64,000 bases of DNA from an uncultured Moraxella sp. GTDB taxonomy: Bacteria > Pseudomonadota > Gammaproteobacteria > Pseudomonadales > Moraxellaceae. Location of the stretch: positions 17,860 through 81,859 of the forward strand of contig CALTTE010000002.1 in assembly GCA_943908405.1 (NCBI GenBank), in the 5' to 3' direction. This document shows positions 1-10,335 of the stretch, piece by piece. The notes beneath the pieces were generated by a model, which saw only the letters and a list, made by a program, of their open reading frames with translations, did no database searches and was not told the origin of the DNA. The stretch's first letter is position 1. Each line of letters opens with the position of its first letter. A program made the translations under genes and the position numbers.

Positions 1-496
1 CGCTATAGCGAACCCCTTTACCCTTATAAGGCTCTGGTGGACGGAAACTACGAATATTAGCTGCTGCTTGACCTAGTTTTTGCTTATCGCTTGACTTAAG
101 CACAATTTCAGTTTGACTGGCATTTTCAGCAGAAACGCCCTCAGGTAAGGTATATTCAATTGGATGAGAATATCCCAAATTCAAAGTTACCTTATTGCCA
201 GCTACTTGAGCACGATAACCAACACCAATTAACTGTAAGCGACGCTCAAAACCATCAGTTACACCTTTAACAAGGTTGTTTAATAACGCACGCACAGTAC
301 CAGCATGCATCCAAGCTTCTTTTGAATCAACTTTAGGTGATACCACCAACTCGTTTTCTTCTTGTTTAAGCTCGACCAAATCATGCAGGTGCAAGGACAT
401 TTTTCCATTCTTGCCATTGACTTCAACCTGCCGATCGTTCAAAGTAACACTAACACCATCTGGCAAGGTTACTGGGGCTTTAGCCACACGAGACAT
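1..496 (-). CDS. rplF: 50S ribosomal protein L6 (C-terminus cut by window edge)
   Basis: Large-subunit protein L6, which binds 23S rRNA near the factor-binding site. The reading frame starts with MSRVAKAPV at 496 and runs leftward through about 165 codons. The end visible in the window carries the family's C-terminal PPEPYKGKG motif, so only about a dozen residues lie outside. It is the last spc-operon gene in view. A 128-bp AT-rich spacer separates it from rpsH, longer than other gaps in this operon; it may hold a weak internal promoter (a TATTAT box on the minus strand), but I see no good -35. Confidence 0.95.
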   Translation of the reverse strand, partial: MSRVAKAPVTLPDGVSVTLNDRQVEVNGKNGKMSLHLHDLVELKQEENELVVSPKVDSKEAWMHAGTVRALLNNLVKGVTDGFERRLQLIGVGYRAQVAGNKVTLNLGYSHPIEYTLPEGVSAENASQTEIVLKSSDKQKLGQAAANIRSFRPPEPYKGKGVRYS

Positions 497-624
497 ACAA
501 ATTCCTTAATCTGATAAAATCAAAATAGTAAAAATCTTGATTACGATAAAAATACTTTTTAAAAAACTATCTATAATAGCACAAAAACAACCCTACAATA
601 AAACAAGGATTGTTTTATACTTAC

Positions 625-1023
625 TTAAGAAACCAAGGCAATAATTTCGCCACCAATACCTTTTTGACGAGCAATACGATCGCTCATAATGCCTTTACTT
701 GTTGATACTATGGCAACACCTAGACCTTGTTTAACACTTGGAATATCATCTTTGCTACGATATTGACGCAATCCAGGTCTACTATAACGCTTGATTTCTT
801 CAATAACACCTTTGCCTTGATAGTATTTAAGCTCAATTGACAATATCTTTTTGCCTTTTTCGCCCTCTACGATCTCAGCAGAAGTTAAATAACCTTCTTT
901 AACCAATAAATCGGCAATTGCATAACGTAATTTTGAACTTGGCATATCAACCGATGGTTTATTTCTTGCTTGTGCGTTGCGGATACGGGTTAGCATATCA
1001 GCAACAGGATCTTGCATACTCAT
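625..1023 (-). CDS. rpsH: 30S ribosomal protein S8
   Basis: Small-subunit protein S8, a primary 16S rRNA binder; in E. coli it also represses translation of the spc operon. The product is 132 residues, as usual. It begins [18 protein letters not shown], a conserved S8 start, and the C-terminal half has the STSKGIM and GGEIIA motifs. It lies 10 bp downstream of rpsN and upstream of rplF, the standard spc order. MQDP, two codons in, is an alternative start. Confidence 0.98.
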   Translation of the reverse strand: MSMQDPVADMLTRIRNAQARNKPSVDMPSSKLRYAIADLLVKEGYLTSAEIVEGEKGKKILSIELKYYQGKGVIEEIKRYSRPGLRQYRSKDDIPSVKQGLGVAIVSTSKGIMSDRIARQKGIGGEIIALVS

Positions 1024-1033
1024 AATCTACCCC

Positions 1034-1339
1034 TTACCAGCTTGCTTTACGAACACCAGGCACATCGCCTTGCATTACACGTTCACGCAATTTATTACGT
1101 GATAACCCAAATTTACGAAAATAACCGTGTGGACGCCCTGTTAAACCGCAACGGTTTCTCAACCTTACAGGAGATGCATTTCTTGGTAAAGATTGTAATT
1201 CAAGCATTGCATCCAAACGTTCCTCATCGCTAACGCTGACATCATTAATAATGCTTTTTAACTTAGCTCTTTTCTCAGCATATTTAGCAACGGTTTTTTC
1301 GCGTTTTATTTCACGATTAATCATGCTTTTTTTAGCCAT
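1034..1339 (-). CDS. rpsN: 30S ribosomal protein S14
   Basis: Small-subunit protein S14, assembling in the 30S head. I place the start at the ATG giving [10 protein letters not shown] (101 residues), which matches the E. coli length; an in-frame ATG ten codons earlier lies inside the rplE coding region. The central [18 protein letters not shown] segment and the [14 protein letters not shown] motif are typical. No CXXC zinc ribbon is present, so this is the long zinc-independent form. It sits between rplE and rpsH. Confidence 0.97.
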   Translation of the reverse strand: MAKKSMINREIKREKTVAKYAEKRAKLKSIINDVSVSDEERLDAMLELQSLPRNASPVRLRNRCGLTGRPHGYFRKFGLSRNKLRERVMQGDVPGVRKASW

Positions 1340-1349
1340 AATGTTTTCC

Positions 1350-1886
1350 TTATCTAAATGGGAAGCCAAATGCTTTTAATAAAGCACGACCTTGATCATC
1401 ATTTGCCGCTGTGGTTGTTATTGTAATATCCAATCCACGAATTTGGTCAATTTTATCAAAATCTACTTCAGGAAATACGATTTGCTCTTTAATACCCAAA
1501 GAGTAGTTACCACGTCCATCGAATGCCTTTGCAGAGAATCCACGAAAATCTCGGATACGTGGGATAGCAATTGCAATCAAACGATCTAAAAACTCATACA
1601 TCTGTTCGCCACGCAACGTAACCTTACAACCGATCGGCCACTCTTCACGAATTTTAAAACCAGCAACTGATTTTCTCGCCTTGGTAACTACAGGTTTTTG
1701 TCCAGCAATTACTGTCATATCAGCAAGTGCTCCTTCAAGTACTTTTTTATCTTGAGCGGCAGCACCAACACCCATATTTAAAGTAATTTTGGTTATTTTA
1801 GGTACTTGCATAACATTTTCTAAATTCAGCTCATCTTTAATTTGCTGCTTTAGCTTATCATTATACAATGTTTTTAATCTTGCCAT
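1350..1886 (-). CDS. rplE: 50S ribosomal protein L5
   Basis: Large-subunit protein L5, which binds 5S rRNA and forms part of the inter-subunit bridge. The 178-residue product starts [11 protein letters not shown] and contains the family motifs ITLNMGVG and [20 protein letters not shown]. The C-terminus ends with the usual [11 protein letters not shown]. Length and order (rplX-rplE-rpsN) are standard for a spc operon. Confidence 0.98.
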   Translation of the reverse strand: MARLKTLYNDKLKQQIKDELNLENVMQVPKITKITLNMGVGAAAQDKKVLEGALADMTVIAGQKPVVTKARKSVAGFKIREEWPIGCKVTLRGEQMYEFLDRLIAIAIPRIRDFRGFSAKAFDGRGNYSLGIKEQIVFPEVDFDKIDQIRGLDITITTTAANDDQGRALLKAFGFPFR

Positions 1887-1902
1887 TTTTTCGCCCTTTT
1901 AG

Positions 1903-2220
1903 TTATGCAGTCGCCATTACTTCACCAGTAGAACGATAAATACGTTGTTTAACGCCATCATCATTCATTTGATAAGCAACACGATCTGCCTTTTGGGTTG
2001 TTGCATTATAAATCGCAACATTTGAAATATGTAGAAATGCTTCTTGTTTAACAATACCACCCTCTTTACCCAAAGCTTTATTGGGCTTTTGATGTTTTGT
2101 TACAATATTTATACTTTCTACTTTTACACGATCTGCTTTAACCGCTAAAATTTTGCCTGTTTTACCCTTGTCTTTTCCAGCAATAACAATAACGGTATCA
2201 CCTTTGCGTAACTTTGCCAT
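1903..2220 (-). CDS. rplX: 50S ribosomal protein L24
   Basis: Large-subunit assembly-initiator protein L24. It is 105 residues, with an N-terminal KOW motif (KGDTVIVIAGKDKGKTG) that binds the 5' end of 23S rRNA. The middle has the conserved NIVTKHQKP segment. It follows rplN by 15 bp and precedes rplE by 16 bp. Confidence 0.97.
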   Translation of the reverse strand: MAKLRKGDTVIVIAGKDKGKTGKILAVKADRVKVESINIVTKHQKPNKALGKEGGIVKQEAFLHISNVAIYNATTQKADRVAYQMNDDGVKQRIYRSTGEVMATA

Positions 2221-2235
2221 AAAATACCTCTAAAA

Positions 2236-2604
2236 TCACAGTACCTCTGGTGCCAAAGATACAATTTTCATAAACTGATCACCACGTAATTCACGGGTTA
2301 CAGGTCCAAAAATACGAGTTGCAATTGGTGCCTTATTGTTATTCAAAAGTACAGCTGCATTATCATCGAAACGCAAAACTGAGCCATCAGGACGACGAAC
2401 ACCTTTTTTTGTACGAACAACGACAGCATTCATCACATCGCCTTTTTTAACACGACCACGTGGAATAGCTTCTTTTACTGTCACTTTAATAATATCACCA
2501 ACAGAGGCATAACGACGATGTGAACCACCTAATACCTTAATACACATTACACGTCTAGCACCACTGTTATCTGCAACTTCCAGCATTGTTTCGGTCTGAA
2601 TCAT
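2236..2604 (-). CDS. rplN: 50S ribosomal protein L14
   Basis: Large-subunit protein L14, located at the inter-subunit face. The start is set at the ATG giving [18 protein letters not shown], which matches the family and yields 122 residues; an ATG seven codons upstream would add a non-conserved MPNGSIA. The C-terminus has the usual [12 protein letters not shown]. It is the first gene of the spc operon and has its own promoter in the 80-bp spacer after rpsQ. Confidence 0.97.
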   Translation of the reverse strand: MIQTETMLEVADNSGARRVMCIKVLGGSHRRYASVGDIIKVTVKEAIPRGRVKKGDVMNAVVVRTKKGVRRPDGSVLRFDDNAAVLLNNNKAPIATRIFGPVTRELRGDQFMKIVSLAPEVL

Positions 2605-2651
2605 CGCAATACTCCCATTAGGCATTATTGGAAACTTGTCATAAACAACTG

Positions 2652-2680
2652 ATTATAACAAATAATAACCAATATTGCAA
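2652..2680 (-). promoter_or_regulatory. Internal promoter before rplN (spc promoter)
   Basis: On the minus strand the spacer between rpsQ and rplN reads TTGCAA (2680-2675), exactly 17 nt, then TATAAT (2657-2652). This is a near-consensus sigma-70 promoter whose start would fall about 40 nt before rplN. It matches the position of the separate spc promoter of E. coli. Predicted from sequence only. Confidence 0.65.
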
Positions 2681-2684
2681 TTTA

Positions 2685-2951
2685 CTAAATTTTTACCGCA
2701 GTCTCTACCACATCCACCAATGTCCAAGATTTTGTTTTGGAAATAGGCCGAGTTTCTTTGATGCGAACGATATCACCTTCTTGGCAAACATTATTTTCAT
2801 CGTGAACCTTTAACTTGGTAGAGCGACGAACTTGCTTACCATACATTGGATGACGAATTTGACGCTCTACCAATACGGTAATGGATTTATCCATTTTATT
2901 ACTGATGACTTTACCAGTAACAACACCAACTTCTTGGTTTTTGTCGCTCAT
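2685..2951 (-). CDS. rpsQ: 30S ribosomal protein S17
   Basis: Small-subunit protein S17, a primary 16S rRNA binder with an OB fold. It is 88 residues and contains the family motifs [14 protein letters not shown] and [13 protein letters not shown], then [15 protein letters not shown]. Its start codon overlaps the end of rpmC by 4 bp, suggesting translational coupling. It is the last S10-operon gene before the spc promoter. Confidence 0.97.
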   Translation of the reverse strand: MSDKNQEVGVVTGKVISNKMDKSITVLVERQIRHPMYGKQVRRSTKLKVHDENNVCQEGDIVRIKETRPISKTKSWTLVDVVETAVKI

Positions 2952-3145
2952 ACATCACCTCGTTGTTTTTCGTTAATTAAAGTTAAAAGTCTTGCAATCG
3001 TACGGCGGTTACCTTTAACTTCATGAGTTTGACCCAATTGACCAGTTGCCTTTGCCATACGCAAACGAAACGCATCAAGTTGTTTTTCGTCAAGCAATGC
3101 AACCAATTCTTCTAGTGATTTTTCACGCAATTCACTTGTTTTCAT
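2948..3145 (-). CDS. rpmC: 50S ribosomal protein L29
   Basis: Large-subunit protein L29, which lies near the polypeptide exit tunnel. The 65-residue alpha-helical protein starts [14 protein letters not shown] and has the conserved [12 protein letters not shown] segment. It overlaps both neighbours by a few bases (rplP stop at its start, rpsQ start at its end), a compact coupled arrangement typical of the S10 operon. Confidence 0.96.
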   Translation of the reverse strand: MKTSELREKSLEELVALLDEKQLDAFRLRMAKATGQLGQTHEVKGNRRTIARLLTLINEKQRGDV

Positions 3146-3558
3146 TACATAATCGTCCGTTTAACAATGGTGGTTTTAAAGGGCAATTTTGCAGAAGCAA
3201 GCGTTAATGCCTCACGAGCCAACTCTTCATTTACCCCTTCGATTTCATACAACATCTTACCAGGCTTGATTTCAGCAACCCAATATTCAACAGGTCCTTT
3301 ACCTTTACCCATACGAACCTCAAGTGGTTTTTCAGTAATAGGTTTGTCAGGAAATACACGAATCCAAATTTTACCGCCACGCTTAATGCGACGTGTAATC
3401 GTACGACGGGCAGCTTCAATTTGACGGGCAGTCATACGACCACGCCCAATTGATTTTAAACCAATTTGTCCAAATGCAACAGTATTGCCACGCTGAGCTA
3501 AGCCAGTGTTACGCCCCTTATGCATTTTACGAAATTTGGTACGTTTTGGTTGTAACAT
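3145..3558 (-). CDS. rplP: 50S ribosomal protein L16
   Basis: Large-subunit protein L16, which contacts the A-site tRNA. It is 137 residues and starts [17 protein letters not shown]. Clear family motifs are [17 protein letters not shown] and [17 protein letters not shown]. The mature family carries a hydroxylated arginine near residue 81; the surrounding sequence is present. It lies between rpsC and rpmC. Confidence 0.98.
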   Translation of the reverse strand: MLQPKRTKFRKMHKGRNTGLAQRGNTVAFGQIGLKSIGRGRMTARQIEAARRTITRRIKRGGKIWIRVFPDKPITEKPLEVRMGKGKGPVEYWVAEIKPGKMLYEIEGVNEELAREALTLASAKLPFKTTIVKRTIM

Positions 3559-3561
3559 AGT

Positions 3562-4290
3562 TTAACCTCTGTCTTGGTTTCTACGGTTGGTGCGACCACG
3601 ACGCTTTGGTGCTCGTGTCTTATCTTCCGTAACTGGATTGTAAGCACTTTTCATACCATCTAGGATTTCGCCTCTGAATATCCATACTTTGACACCAATA
3701 GTACCATAAGTAGTTTCAGCACGAACAGAAGCATAGTCAATATCAGCACGCAAGGTATGCAAGGGTACACGACCTTCACGATACCACTCAGTACGTGCAA
3801 TCTCAGCACCGCCCAAGCGGCCTGACAATTCAACTTTGATGCCACCAGCACCAGCACGCATACTGTTTTGTACCGCACGCTTCATCGCACGACGAAACAT
3901 AACACGACGCTCTAATTGACTGGCGATGCCTTCAGCCACCAATCGTGCATCTAAATCTGGCTGACTAATTTCTTGAATATTAACTTGTGCTGGAACACCC
4001 ATTAATTTGGTTAGTTCTTTTTGCAAAGACTCAACGCCTTCACCTTTTTTTCCAATAATAATACCAGGGCGAGCACTGTGAATAATCACTTTGGCAGCAC
4101 CAGTAGGACGCTCAATGGCAATATTACTTACCATTGCTCCTTCTAATTTAGCATTATTACGCAAATAGTCACGTACATGAAAATCATTTAGCAAGTATTT
4201 AGAATATTGCTTTGGACTGGCATACCAATTTGAATTGTGTTTTTTTATCACACCTAAACGAATGCCAATTGGATGAACTTTTTGACCCAT
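3562..4290 (-). CDS. rpsC: 30S ribosomal protein S3
   Basis: Small-subunit protein S3, which lines the mRNA entry tunnel. The 242-residue product begins [13 protein letters not shown]. It contains a KH domain ([12 protein letters not shown]) near residues 75-90 and the [18 protein letters not shown] motif. The C-terminal tail is Arg/Lys-rich. It follows rplV by 2 bp and precedes rplP by 3 bp. Confidence 0.98.
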   Translation of the reverse strand: MGQKVHPIGIRLGVIKKHNSNWYASPKQYSKYLLNDFHVRDYLRNNAKLEGAMVSNIAIERPTGAAKVIIHSARPGIIIGKKGEGVESLQKELTKLMGVPAQVNIQEISQPDLDARLVAEGIASQLERRVMFRRAMKRAVQNSMRAGAGGIKVELSGRLGGAEIARTEWYREGRVPLHTLRADIDYASVRAETTYGTIGVKVWIFRGEILDGMKSAYNPVTEDKTRAPKRRGRTNRRNQDRG

Positions 4291-4292
4291 AA

Positions 4293-4622
4293 TTACTCCC
4301 CTACTTTAACGGTGATATGACAAGTACGTTTGCTGATACGATCAGCACGTCCCTTAGCACGGGGCAAAATACGTTTAAGGGTAATACCTTCATCAACATA
4401 GATAGTTGAAACACGCAAAGTATCAATATCCAAACCATTATTGTGTTCAGCATTAGCAATTGCTGATTCCAAGCATTTTTTGACCAATTTAGCAGCTTTT
4501 TTGTTGCTAAATGTCAAAATATCTAATGCACGCTCTATTGGCTTGCCACGAACTTCATCGGCAACCAATCTGACTTTTTGTGCCGATATAGCGGCACCAC
4601 GTAATTTAGCAGTTACTTCCAT
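4293..4622 (-). CDS. rplV: 50S ribosomal protein L22
   Basis: Large-subunit protein L22, whose beta-hairpin forms part of the exit-tunnel constriction where macrolides bind. It is 109 residues, starts [20 protein letters not shown], and ends with the loop segment [14 protein letters not shown], then the strand THITVKV with the first residue replaced by Cys. It sits between rpsS and rpsC. No insertion or deletion is evident in the tunnel hairpin. Confidence 0.97.
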   Translation of the reverse strand: MEVTAKLRGAAISAQKVRLVADEVRGKPIERALDILTFSNKKAAKLVKKCLESAIANAEHNNGLDIDTLRVSTIYVDEGITLKRILPRAKGRADRISKRTCHITVKVGE

Positions 4623-4631
4623 GGTAGCACC

Positions 4632-4907
4632 TTATCTCTTAGATTTCTTATCAACACCGTGACCACGATAAGTACGGGTTGGGGCAAATTCACCTAATTT
4701 ATGACCTACCATTTGCTCACTAACAATCACAGGTACATGAGTGCGACCATTATGAACTGAAATGGTGAGACCTACCATTTGCGGTAAAATCATTGAACGA
4801 CGTGACCAAGTTTTAATGGGCTTTCTGCTATTGGTTTCAATAGCATTTTCAACTTTAGCAAACAAATGTGCGTCAATGAATGGACCTTTTTTCAATGAAC
4901 GAGGCAT
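4632..4907 (-). CDS. rpsS: 30S ribosomal protein S19
   Basis: Small-subunit protein S19, in the 30S head next to S13. It is 91 residues and starts [12 protein letters not shown]. The conserved [14 protein letters not shown] and HNGRTHVPV segments are present, as is the [10 protein letters not shown] tail. It lies between rplB and rplV in the usual order. Confidence 0.98.
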   Translation of the reverse strand: MPRSLKKGPFIDAHLFAKVENAIETNSRKPIKTWSRRSMILPQMVGLTISVHNGRTHVPVIVSEQMVGHKLGEFAPTRTYRGHGVDKKSKR

Positions 4908-4919
4908 GAAATTTTTCCT

Positions 4920-5747
4920 TTATTTCTTAGCACGGCGGCGACGGATAATCATATTGTCAGTACGTTTGTTAGAACGTGTTTTCAAGCCTTTGGCTTTCTG
5001 ACCCCAAGGACTGGTTGGATGCTTACCAAAATTACGACCTTCACCACCACCGTGTGGGTGGTCAATTGGGTTCATTGCAGTACCTCTAACCGTTGGGCGG
5101 ATACCACGCCAACGACTTGCACCCGCTTTACCTAATGATTTTAGGTTATTTTCTGTATTGGATACTTCACCAATAACAGCACGACAATTACTGTGAATAC
5201 GGCGAGTCTCACCAGAACGCAAACGTACAATTGAATATACGCCATCACGTCCTAAAAGCTGAACCGCTGCACCAGCAGAACGAGCAATTTGCGCTCCCTT
5301 ACCAATTTTAAGCTCAATATTATGAATCACTGTACCAACAGGAATGTTTTTGAGAGGCAAACAATTACCAGGGCGTATTGGTGAGGTTTCACCCGATTGA
5401 ACTTTGTCGCCTACTGACAATTTTTTTGGTGCAATGATATAACGACGCTCACCATCTGCATATTTAAGTAAAGCAATATGGGCGGTACGATTAGGATCAT
5501 ACTCAATACGTTCTACAGTTGCCACAATGCCATCTTTATTACGCTTAAAATCAACTAAGCGATAATGTTGTTTGTGTCCACCGCCAATATGCCGTGTGGT
5601 AATCCGACCATTATTGTTACGACCACCAGATTTTGACTTTGACTCTACAAGCGGTGCATAAGGACGACCTTTATAAAGGTGCGGATGCACAACTTTTTCA
5701 ACAAAGCGGCGACCTGGTGATGTAGGTTTTGCTTTTACGATAGGCAT
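4920..5747 (-). CDS. rplB: 50S ribosomal protein L2
   Basis: Large-subunit protein L2, needed for subunit association and peptidyl-transferase function. The 275-residue product starts [15 protein letters not shown]. It has the conserved [19 protein letters not shown] segment and the C-terminal [14 protein letters not shown] loop that contains the essential histidine. It follows rplW by 9 bp. Confidence 0.98.
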   Translation of the reverse strand: MPIVKAKPTSPGRRFVEKVVHPHLYKGRPYAPLVESKSKSGGRNNNGRITTRHIGGGHKQHYRLVDFKRNKDGIVATVERIEYDPNRTAHIALLKYADGERRYIIAPKKLSVGDKVQSGETSPIRPGNCLPLKNIPVGTVIHNIELKIGKGAQIARSAGAAVQLLGRDGVYSIVRLRSGETRRIHSNCRAVIGEVSNTENNLKSLGKAGASRWRGIRPTVRGTAMNPIDHPHGGGEGRNFGKHPTSPWGQKAKGLKTRSNKRTDNMIIRRRRAKK

Positions 5748-5756
5748 AGTAATTCC

Positions 5757-6089
5757 TTATTCGTTAGTCGCTGTTTCACCAGTAAGCTCTTGCTCACCAG
5801 CACCGATTTGTACGTCAGACCCAGATTTTAGGGTTACATACGCTTTTTTGAAGTCATTACGACGACCGACAATACGTCCAAATCGCTTAGTTTTACCTTT
5901 AACATTCAAGGTATTAACTTTAACCACTTCAACCCCATCAAACATAAGCTCAACAGCTTGTTTAATGTCTTTTTTAGTAGCAGTCGTTGCCACTTTAAAA
6001 ACCTGAACTTCGTTAGTGTCACCCAGTCTTTGAGACTTTTCTGAAAAAACAGGGGATTTCAACACTTGATATAATCTTGCGTTGCTCAT
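5757..6089 (-). CDS. rplW: 50S ribosomal protein L23
   Basis: Large-subunit protein L23, the docking site for trigger factor and SRP at the tunnel exit. At 110 residues it is slightly longer than the roughly 100 in E. coli, owing to an acidic C-terminal tail ([15 protein letters not shown]). The core has SPVFSEKS and [14 protein letters not shown]. The start codon overlaps the rplD stop by 4 bp. Confidence 0.97.
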   Translation of the reverse strand: MSNARLYQVLKSPVFSEKSQRLGDTNEVQVFKVATTATKKDIKQAVELMFDGVEVVKVNTLNVKGKTKRFGRIVGRRNDFKKAYVTLKSGSDVQIGAGEQELTGETATNE

Positions 6090-6688
6090 GCAAGTGTCTC
6101 CTCAAATTGTTTGGCAGCTTCAACGGTCATAATCACTTTATCAAAAGAAACCAAGCTTACCGGATCAACTTCACGAGTACCCAATACATTAACATAAGGA
6201 ATATTACGTGCAGCCAAATATAAATTTTCATCAACTTCGTGGCTAACAATCAATGCTCTCGGGGCGTTTAATTCAGCCAATTTTGCAACCATTTCTTTTG
6301 TTTTTGGTGCTGATACTTTAAAATCATCAACCAAAATCAAACGTTCTTGACGTACAAGCTCTGCCAAAATACATTGCATTGCCCCACGATACATCTTACG
6401 GTTGACTTTTTGCGACCAATCTTGTGGCTTTGCTGCAAATGCACGTCCACCACCTACCCAAATCGGGCTACGAATTGAACCCGCACGAGCCCGACCTGTG
6501 CCTTTTTGACGCCACGGCTTTTTGCCACCGCCTGACACTTCACCACGAGTTTTTTGTGCACGACTACCTTGACGAGCACCCGCCAAATAGGCAGTAACTA
6601 CTTGATGAACCAATGCTTCATTGAACTCACGACCAAATGCGGTCTCTGATAGTTCAACCCCTGCACCTGTAACAGTTTTTAGATTCAC
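6086..6688 (-). CDS. rplD: 50S ribosomal protein L4
   Basis: Large-subunit protein L4. Its extended loop ([20 protein letters not shown]) enters the exit tunnel. In enterobacteria it also represses its own S10 operon through the mRNA leader; whether that applies here is unknown, although a long leader precedes rpsJ. The product is 200 residues, starts [15 protein letters not shown], and is coupled to rplW by a 4-bp overlap. Confidence 0.97.
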   Translation of the reverse strand: MNLKTVTGAGVELSETAFGREFNEALVHQVVTAYLAGARQGSRAQKTRGEVSGGGKKPWRQKGTGRARAGSIRSPIWVGGGRAFAAKPQDWSQKVNRKMYRGAMQCILAELVRQERLILVDDFKVSAPKTKEMVAKLAELNAPRALIVSHEVDENLYLAARNIPYVNVLGTREVDPVSLVSFDKVIMTVEAAKQFEETLA

Positions 6689-6703
6689 ATTAATCCCCTT
6701 GAA

Positions 6704-7342
6704 TTAGGCTTTGACTGATGGACGTACAATAACATCGCTACCATTGGCACCAGGAATCGCTCCTTTAATGACCAATACGCCTTTATCAGTATCTACAGAC
6801 ACCACTTCCAGTCCTTGTACAGTAACACGTTTGTTACCCATTTGACCTGGCATCTTTTTACCCTTGAATACCTTGCCTGGGGTTTGGTTTTGACCTGTAG
6901 AACCTAGCACACGATGTGATACAGAATTACCGTGTGTTGCATCTTGAGTACGAAAGTTATGACGCTTTACGCCCCCTTGAAAGCCCTTACCTTTACTTTG
7001 ACCTGTTACATCAACCAATTGACCTACTGTGAATAAATCAACATTGATATCACCGCCAAGTTGTTGGTTTTCAAGCTCGCTATCATTAACACGAAATTCC
7101 CAAATGCCACGACCAGCAGCAACACCTGCTTTGGCAAAATGACCTTTTTGTGCAGAAGTAACACGGCTTTCTCGGCGAGTGCCTGTTGTTACTTGTATCG
7201 CTGAATAACCATCAGTATCCATCGTTTTAATTTGTGAAATGCGGTTGGCATCAACCTCAACAACTGTAACAGGAATAGAAACTCCTGCTTCAGTAAAGAC
7301 TCGGGTCATGCCGCATTTTTTACCGACCAAACCAATCGCCAT
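6704..7342 (-). CDS. rplC: 50S ribosomal protein L3
   Basis: Large-subunit protein L3, an early assembly protein near the peptidyl-transferase centre. It is 212 residues and starts [16 protein letters not shown]. The loop [20 protein letters not shown] includes the glutamine that PrmB methylates in E. coli. It lies 39 bp after rpsJ and 15 bp before rplD. Confidence 0.98.
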   Translation of the reverse strand: MAIGLVGKKCGMTRVFTEAGVSIPVTVVEVDANRISQIKTMDTDGYSAIQVTTGTRRESRVTSAQKGHFAKAGVAAGRGIWEFRVNDSELENQQLGGDINVDLFTVGQLVDVTGQSKGKGFQGGVKRHNFRTQDATHGNSVSHRVLGSTGQNQTPGKVFKGKKMPGQMGNKRVTVQGLEVVSVDTDKGVLVIKGAIPGANGSDVIVRPSVKA

Positions 7343-7381
7343 TTTAAACCTCTTTTTTAAAAATCAGCTAAGCTACTGCTA

Positions 7382-7693
7382 CTAGCTTAAAGCTATTTGA
7401 ACATCAACACCAGCTGCTAAATCCAACTTCATCAAAGCATCAACCGTCTTATCGGTTGGCTCAACGATATCAATCATACGTTTATGTGTACGGATTTCGT
7501 ACTGGTCTCTAGCATCTTTGTTAACGTGTGGTGATGTTAAGACATTAAAACGCTCGATACGAGTTGGCATCGGCACAGGCCCACAAACTTGAGCACCTGT
7601 ACGCTTTGCGGTATCGACAATCTCTTGTGCCGACTGGTCAATCAATCGATGATCAAAAGACTTAAGTCGGATACGGATTCTCTGGTTAGCCAT
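7382..7693 (-). CDS. rpsJ: 30S ribosomal protein S10
   Basis: Small-subunit protein S10, also the NusE subunit of the transcription antitermination complex. The 103-residue product starts [16 protein letters not shown] and has the conserved [15 protein letters not shown] loop and THKRMIDI segment. It is the first gene of the S10 operon. No tuf or fusA gene precedes it; pyrC lies divergently upstream. Confidence 0.98.
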   Translation of the reverse strand: MANQRIRIRLKSFDHRLIDQSAQEIVDTAKRTGAQVCGPVPMPTRIERFNVLTSPHVNKDARDQYEIRTHKRMIDIVEPTDKTVDALMKLDLAAGVDVQIALS

Positions 7694-7922
7694 GTAGGCA
7701 CGCTCCTAAACTAAGCTTAAACCTTGGTTGGTTTTTGCTATTAAATGATAAGTCTGATTTTTCCGCTTTTAAGTTAGCAAAAGAAAATCACTCTAACAAT
7801 ACCCATCGTGAGTTGAAGAGAGACTGTTATTTGTTAAGTGCCAAAAACGATGCTTTGGCTGTTGTGCCCAGCTTATAGCTATTTAAAGCAAGCAAAACAC
7901 TTAAAAACAGAAAAAAATTAAC
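7694..7922 (-). other. S10 operon 5' leader
   Basis: About 230 nt lie between the predicted transcription start and rpsJ. E. coli uses a leader of similar size for L4-mediated attenuation. I find only weak pairing here (GCTTT/AAAGC arms around 7852-7889) and no clear terminator hairpin, so a regulatory function is inferred from length and position only. Confidence 0.3.
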
Positions 7923-7929
7923 TGTTATT

Positions 7930-7957
7930 ATTATACTTAATATTAAGATAATTGCAA
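7930..7957 (-). promoter_or_regulatory. S10 operon promoter
   Basis: On the minus strand a TTGCAA hexamer (7957-7952) is followed after 16 nt by a perfect TATAAT (7935-7930). It is the best sigma-70 candidate upstream of rpsJ and shares its -35 hexamer with the spc and glnB promoters in this window. Confidence 0.55.
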
Positions 7958-8038
7958 GTGTTTTTTTATTGATGCAAGCAAATAATGACACTGTTGACGT
8001 AGTTTAACCAAAAAACCACCCAAATACTTTGGGCAACC

Positions 8039-8067
8039 TTGACAAATCATCACTTAAGCTCAATAAT
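8039..8067 (+). promoter_or_regulatory. Putative pyrC promoter
   Basis: A consensus TTGACA (8039-8044) is followed after 17 nt by AATAAT (8062-8067), one base from consensus. Transcription would start about 110 nt before pyrC. The 489-bp spacer from 7694 to 8182 thus appears to hold divergent promoters for the S10 operon and for pyrC; nothing else is evident there. Confidence 0.45.
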
Positions 8068-8182
8068 AAGCCCAATAAATAATTAAGCTTTTCAAGATTT
8101 AATAGCCAACCGTTATTAAACAACCGCCATCAACCAACTTTGGCATAAAACCAAATTCAACCAAATTGACATAAGACAAACA

Positions 8183-9253
8183 ATGAATAACAGTTTAGCA
8201 CAAACCTTAACTTTAATCCAGCCTGATGACTGGCATTTGCACTTGCGTGATGGAGCAGCCCTTAAAACAACCGCTATTCACGCAGCCAAATATTTTAATC
8301 GGGTGATTTGTATGCCCAATCTTGTGCCACCTATCAAAACCGCCAATGACGCTCAAGCTTATCATCAAACCATCTTAAAGACAGTCAAAAACAGTCATCT
8401 TGATAATAAAAGAAAATTGGCATTTGAGCCACGTATGGTGCTTTATTTGACTGATAAGACCACACCACAAGACATTGCCGATGCTGCCAAAACCCAAATA
8501 GTATCAGCGGTAAAACTTTATCCATCAGGGGCAACCACCAACTCAAGCGATGGTGTAACCGACATTAAAGGGCGTTATGCTATCTTTGATGCAATGCAAA
8601 AACACAACCTACCCTTATTGGTTCACGGCGAGGTAACGGCGGATACGGTGGATATTTTTGACCGTGAAAAGTATTTTTTGGATACGGTGCTAAGCGATAT
8701 TGTGGCACAATTTCCCAGCCTTAAAATCGTTGTTGAGCATATCACCACCAAAGAGGCTGCTGACTTTGTTTGGGGCAGTCCCGACACCATCGCCGCCACC
8801 ATCACGCCACAACATTTATTATTTAATCGCAATCATCTGTTGGTAGGTGGTATTAAGCCCCATTTTTACTGTTTGCCGATTTTAAAGCGGCAAATACATC
8901 AAGAGCGATTGCTACAAGTGGCAACCAGTGGTAATCCCAAATTTTTCTTAGGCACCGACTCAGCCCCCCACGCCACCCACACCAAAGAATCGGCTTGCGG
9001 CTGTGCTGGGTGCTACACTACGCCTTATGCTTTGCCTTTATATGCTACCGCCTTTGAATCGGTAAATGCCTTGGATAAACTAGAAAACTTTGCCAGTGTT
9101 TTTGGGGCAAAATTTTATGGACTACCCATTAATACCGGCACAATCACACTAATAAAAGACACCCAAACCGTGTCCACCAGCTATCCTTATTTGGATAATC
9201 AAACACTCACGCCTTTACTGGCAGGACAACAGCTTAACTGGCGGTATCTATGA
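8183..9253 (+). CDS. pyrC: Dihydroorotase (type II)
   Basis: Catalyses the reversible cyclisation of carbamoyl aspartate to dihydroorotate in pyrimidine synthesis. It is 356 residues. The metal-site motifs appear in order: DWHLHLRD near residue 17, the lysine in [13 protein letters not shown] that is carboxylated in the family, VHGEV, EHITT, and the catalytic aspartate in GTDSAPH. The cysteine-rich [14 protein letters not shown] stretch is typical of PyrC. Its end overlaps the start of rnt by 4 bp, so the two are probably cotranscribed, as I recall for Acinetobacter. Confidence 0.96.
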   Translation: MNNSLAQTLTLIQPDDWHLHLRDGAALKTTAIHAAKYFNRVICMPNLVPPIKTANDAQAYHQTILKTVKNSHLDNKRKLAFEPRMVLYLTDKTTPQDIADAAKTQIVSAVKLYPSGATTNSSDGVTDIKGRYAIFDAMQKHNLPLLVHGEVTADTVDIFDREKYFLDTVLSDIVAQFPSLKIVVEHITTKEAADFVWGSPDTIAATITPQHLLFNRNHLLVGGIKPHFYCLPILKRQIHQERLLQVATSGNPKFFLGTDSAPHATHTKESACGCAGCYTTPYALPLYATAFESVNALDKLENFASVFGAKFYGLPINTGTITLIKDTQTVSTSYPYLDNQTLTPLLAGQQLNWRYL

Positions 9254-9975
9254 CAGTCCATAACGATAAGCCCATCAAACAGCAATCTGAAAAACAAAAA
9301 TCCGAGTCGCTATTAGCCAAACGGTTTCGTGGCTTTATGCCTGTTGTGGTTGATGTAGAAACAGCGGGATTCAATGCCCAAACCGATGCACTGCTTGAGA
9401 TTGCTTGCATTCCTATTTTAATGGATACAGCACAAAAACTGGTTTTGGGTGAGGCCATCAATGCCCATATTCAACCATTCATTGGTGCAAATCTTGAGCC
9501 GTCTGCCTTGCAATTTACTGGCATTCGAGTGGACAGCCCACTAAGACAAGCCATTGCTGAAGATGAAAAGACAGCATTGAGGCGAATTTTTAAGCAATTA
9601 AAGGCCATCAAAAATGCTTATCATTGCCGCCAATGTATTTTGGTTGGGCATAATTCTCATTTTGATTTGGGTTTTTTAAATGCCGCCATCGCTCGCACCA
9701 ACAGCAAAAACCATTCACCCTTTCACCCTTTTAGTGTTTTGGATACAGCAAGCTTATCAGCTCTTGCTTTTGGGCAAACCGTATTGGCACGTAGTTGCAC
9801 GATGGCGGGGATTGATTTTGACAATCACGAAGCCCACAGTGCCTTGTATGACACCCAAAAAACCGCCCAATTATTTTGTCATATCATCAATCATCTACCA
9901 CAACTGCCGAATTTAGCCCTATCAAAACAAGCCAACAATCAAGCCAATACCAATAAACCCAGTCCCAACGCATAG
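9250..9975 (+). CDS. rnt: Ribonuclease T
   Basis: DEDDh-family 3'-5' exoribonuclease that trims tRNA and other stable RNA 3' ends. All catalytic motifs are visible: VVDVETAGF (D and E, near residues 34-36), [10 protein letters not shown], and [14 protein letters not shown] with its His and Asp. The 241-residue product is longer than E. coli RNase T (about 215) because of a polar N-terminal extension of about 27 residues and an Asn/Gln-rich tail. The ATGA overlap with pyrC suggests translational coupling. Confidence 0.93.
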   Translation: MTVHNDKPIKQQSEKQKSESLLAKRFRGFMPVVVDVETAGFNAQTDALLEIACIPILMDTAQKLVLGEAINAHIQPFIGANLEPSALQFTGIRVDSPLRQAIAEDEKTALRRIFKQLKAIKNAYHCRQCILVGHNSHFDLGFLNAAIARTNSKNHSPFHPFSVLDTASLSALAFGQTVLARSCTMAGIDFDNHEAHSALYDTQKTAQLFCHIINHLPQLPNLALSKQANNQANTNKPSPNA

Positions 9976-10021
9976 CCACAAAACCCAATCAAAAAAAATC
10001 ATCAAAAATACAAAAAAAAGA

Positions 10022-10049
10022 TTGACAACCAGCAAAAACTTGCTAAAAT
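10022..10049 (+). promoter_or_regulatory. tRNA-Glu promoter
   Basis: TTGACA (10022-10027) is followed after 16 nt by TAAAAT (10044-10049). The predicted start lies about 40 nt upstream of the tRNA. This is a strong sigma-70 match, as expected for a stable RNA gene. Confidence 0.6.
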
Positions 10050-10097
10050 AACCACTAGCATAAGCTCCTAGGCAATTCACTTATGCAAATTACGTGT

Positions 10098-10173
10098 GCT
10101 CCGTTCGTCTAGAGGCCTAGGACTCCGCCCTTTCACGGCGGCAACAGGGGTTCGAATCCCCTACGGAGTACCA
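10098..10173 (+). tRNA. tRNA-Glu (anticodon TTC)
   Basis: A complete 76-nt cloverleaf with encoded CCA. The anticodon stem-loop is CCGCC-CTTTCAC-GGCGG with anticodon TTC. The T-arm AGGGG-TTCGAAT-CCCCT and D-arm are regular. The acceptor stem pairs GCTCCGT with ACGGAGT, so the first pair is G1-U72, a wobble instead of the usual G-C. It stands alone and does not sit next to a rRNA operon or other tRNA in this window. Confidence 0.97.
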
Positions 10174-10196
10174 CCTTTTTTAATTTATTTCATTAA

Positions 10197-10220
10197 CACA
10201 GCTGAATCAGCTGGTTTTTT
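10197..10220 (+). terminator. Terminator after tRNA-Glu
   Basis: Two copies of CAGCTG (10199-10204 and 10208-10213) separated by AAT form a 6-bp hairpin, followed by GTTTTTT. It lies 25 nt after the tRNA CCA end. Confidence 0.6.
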
Positions 10221-10335
10221 AGATTTCATACCCAAGACTAACTGTTTTGGGTATTTTATTTTGCCAAAACAAATTTTCATCCATCTTGATTATAATTTTT
10301 GCTATAATTTAGCTTTTTTATCGGTAAGATGACTG

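Noticed and set aside
1012..1233. Plus-strand frames inside the ribosomal protein operons
   Set aside because: They lie antisense to highly conserved ribosomal genes and carry no family motif.
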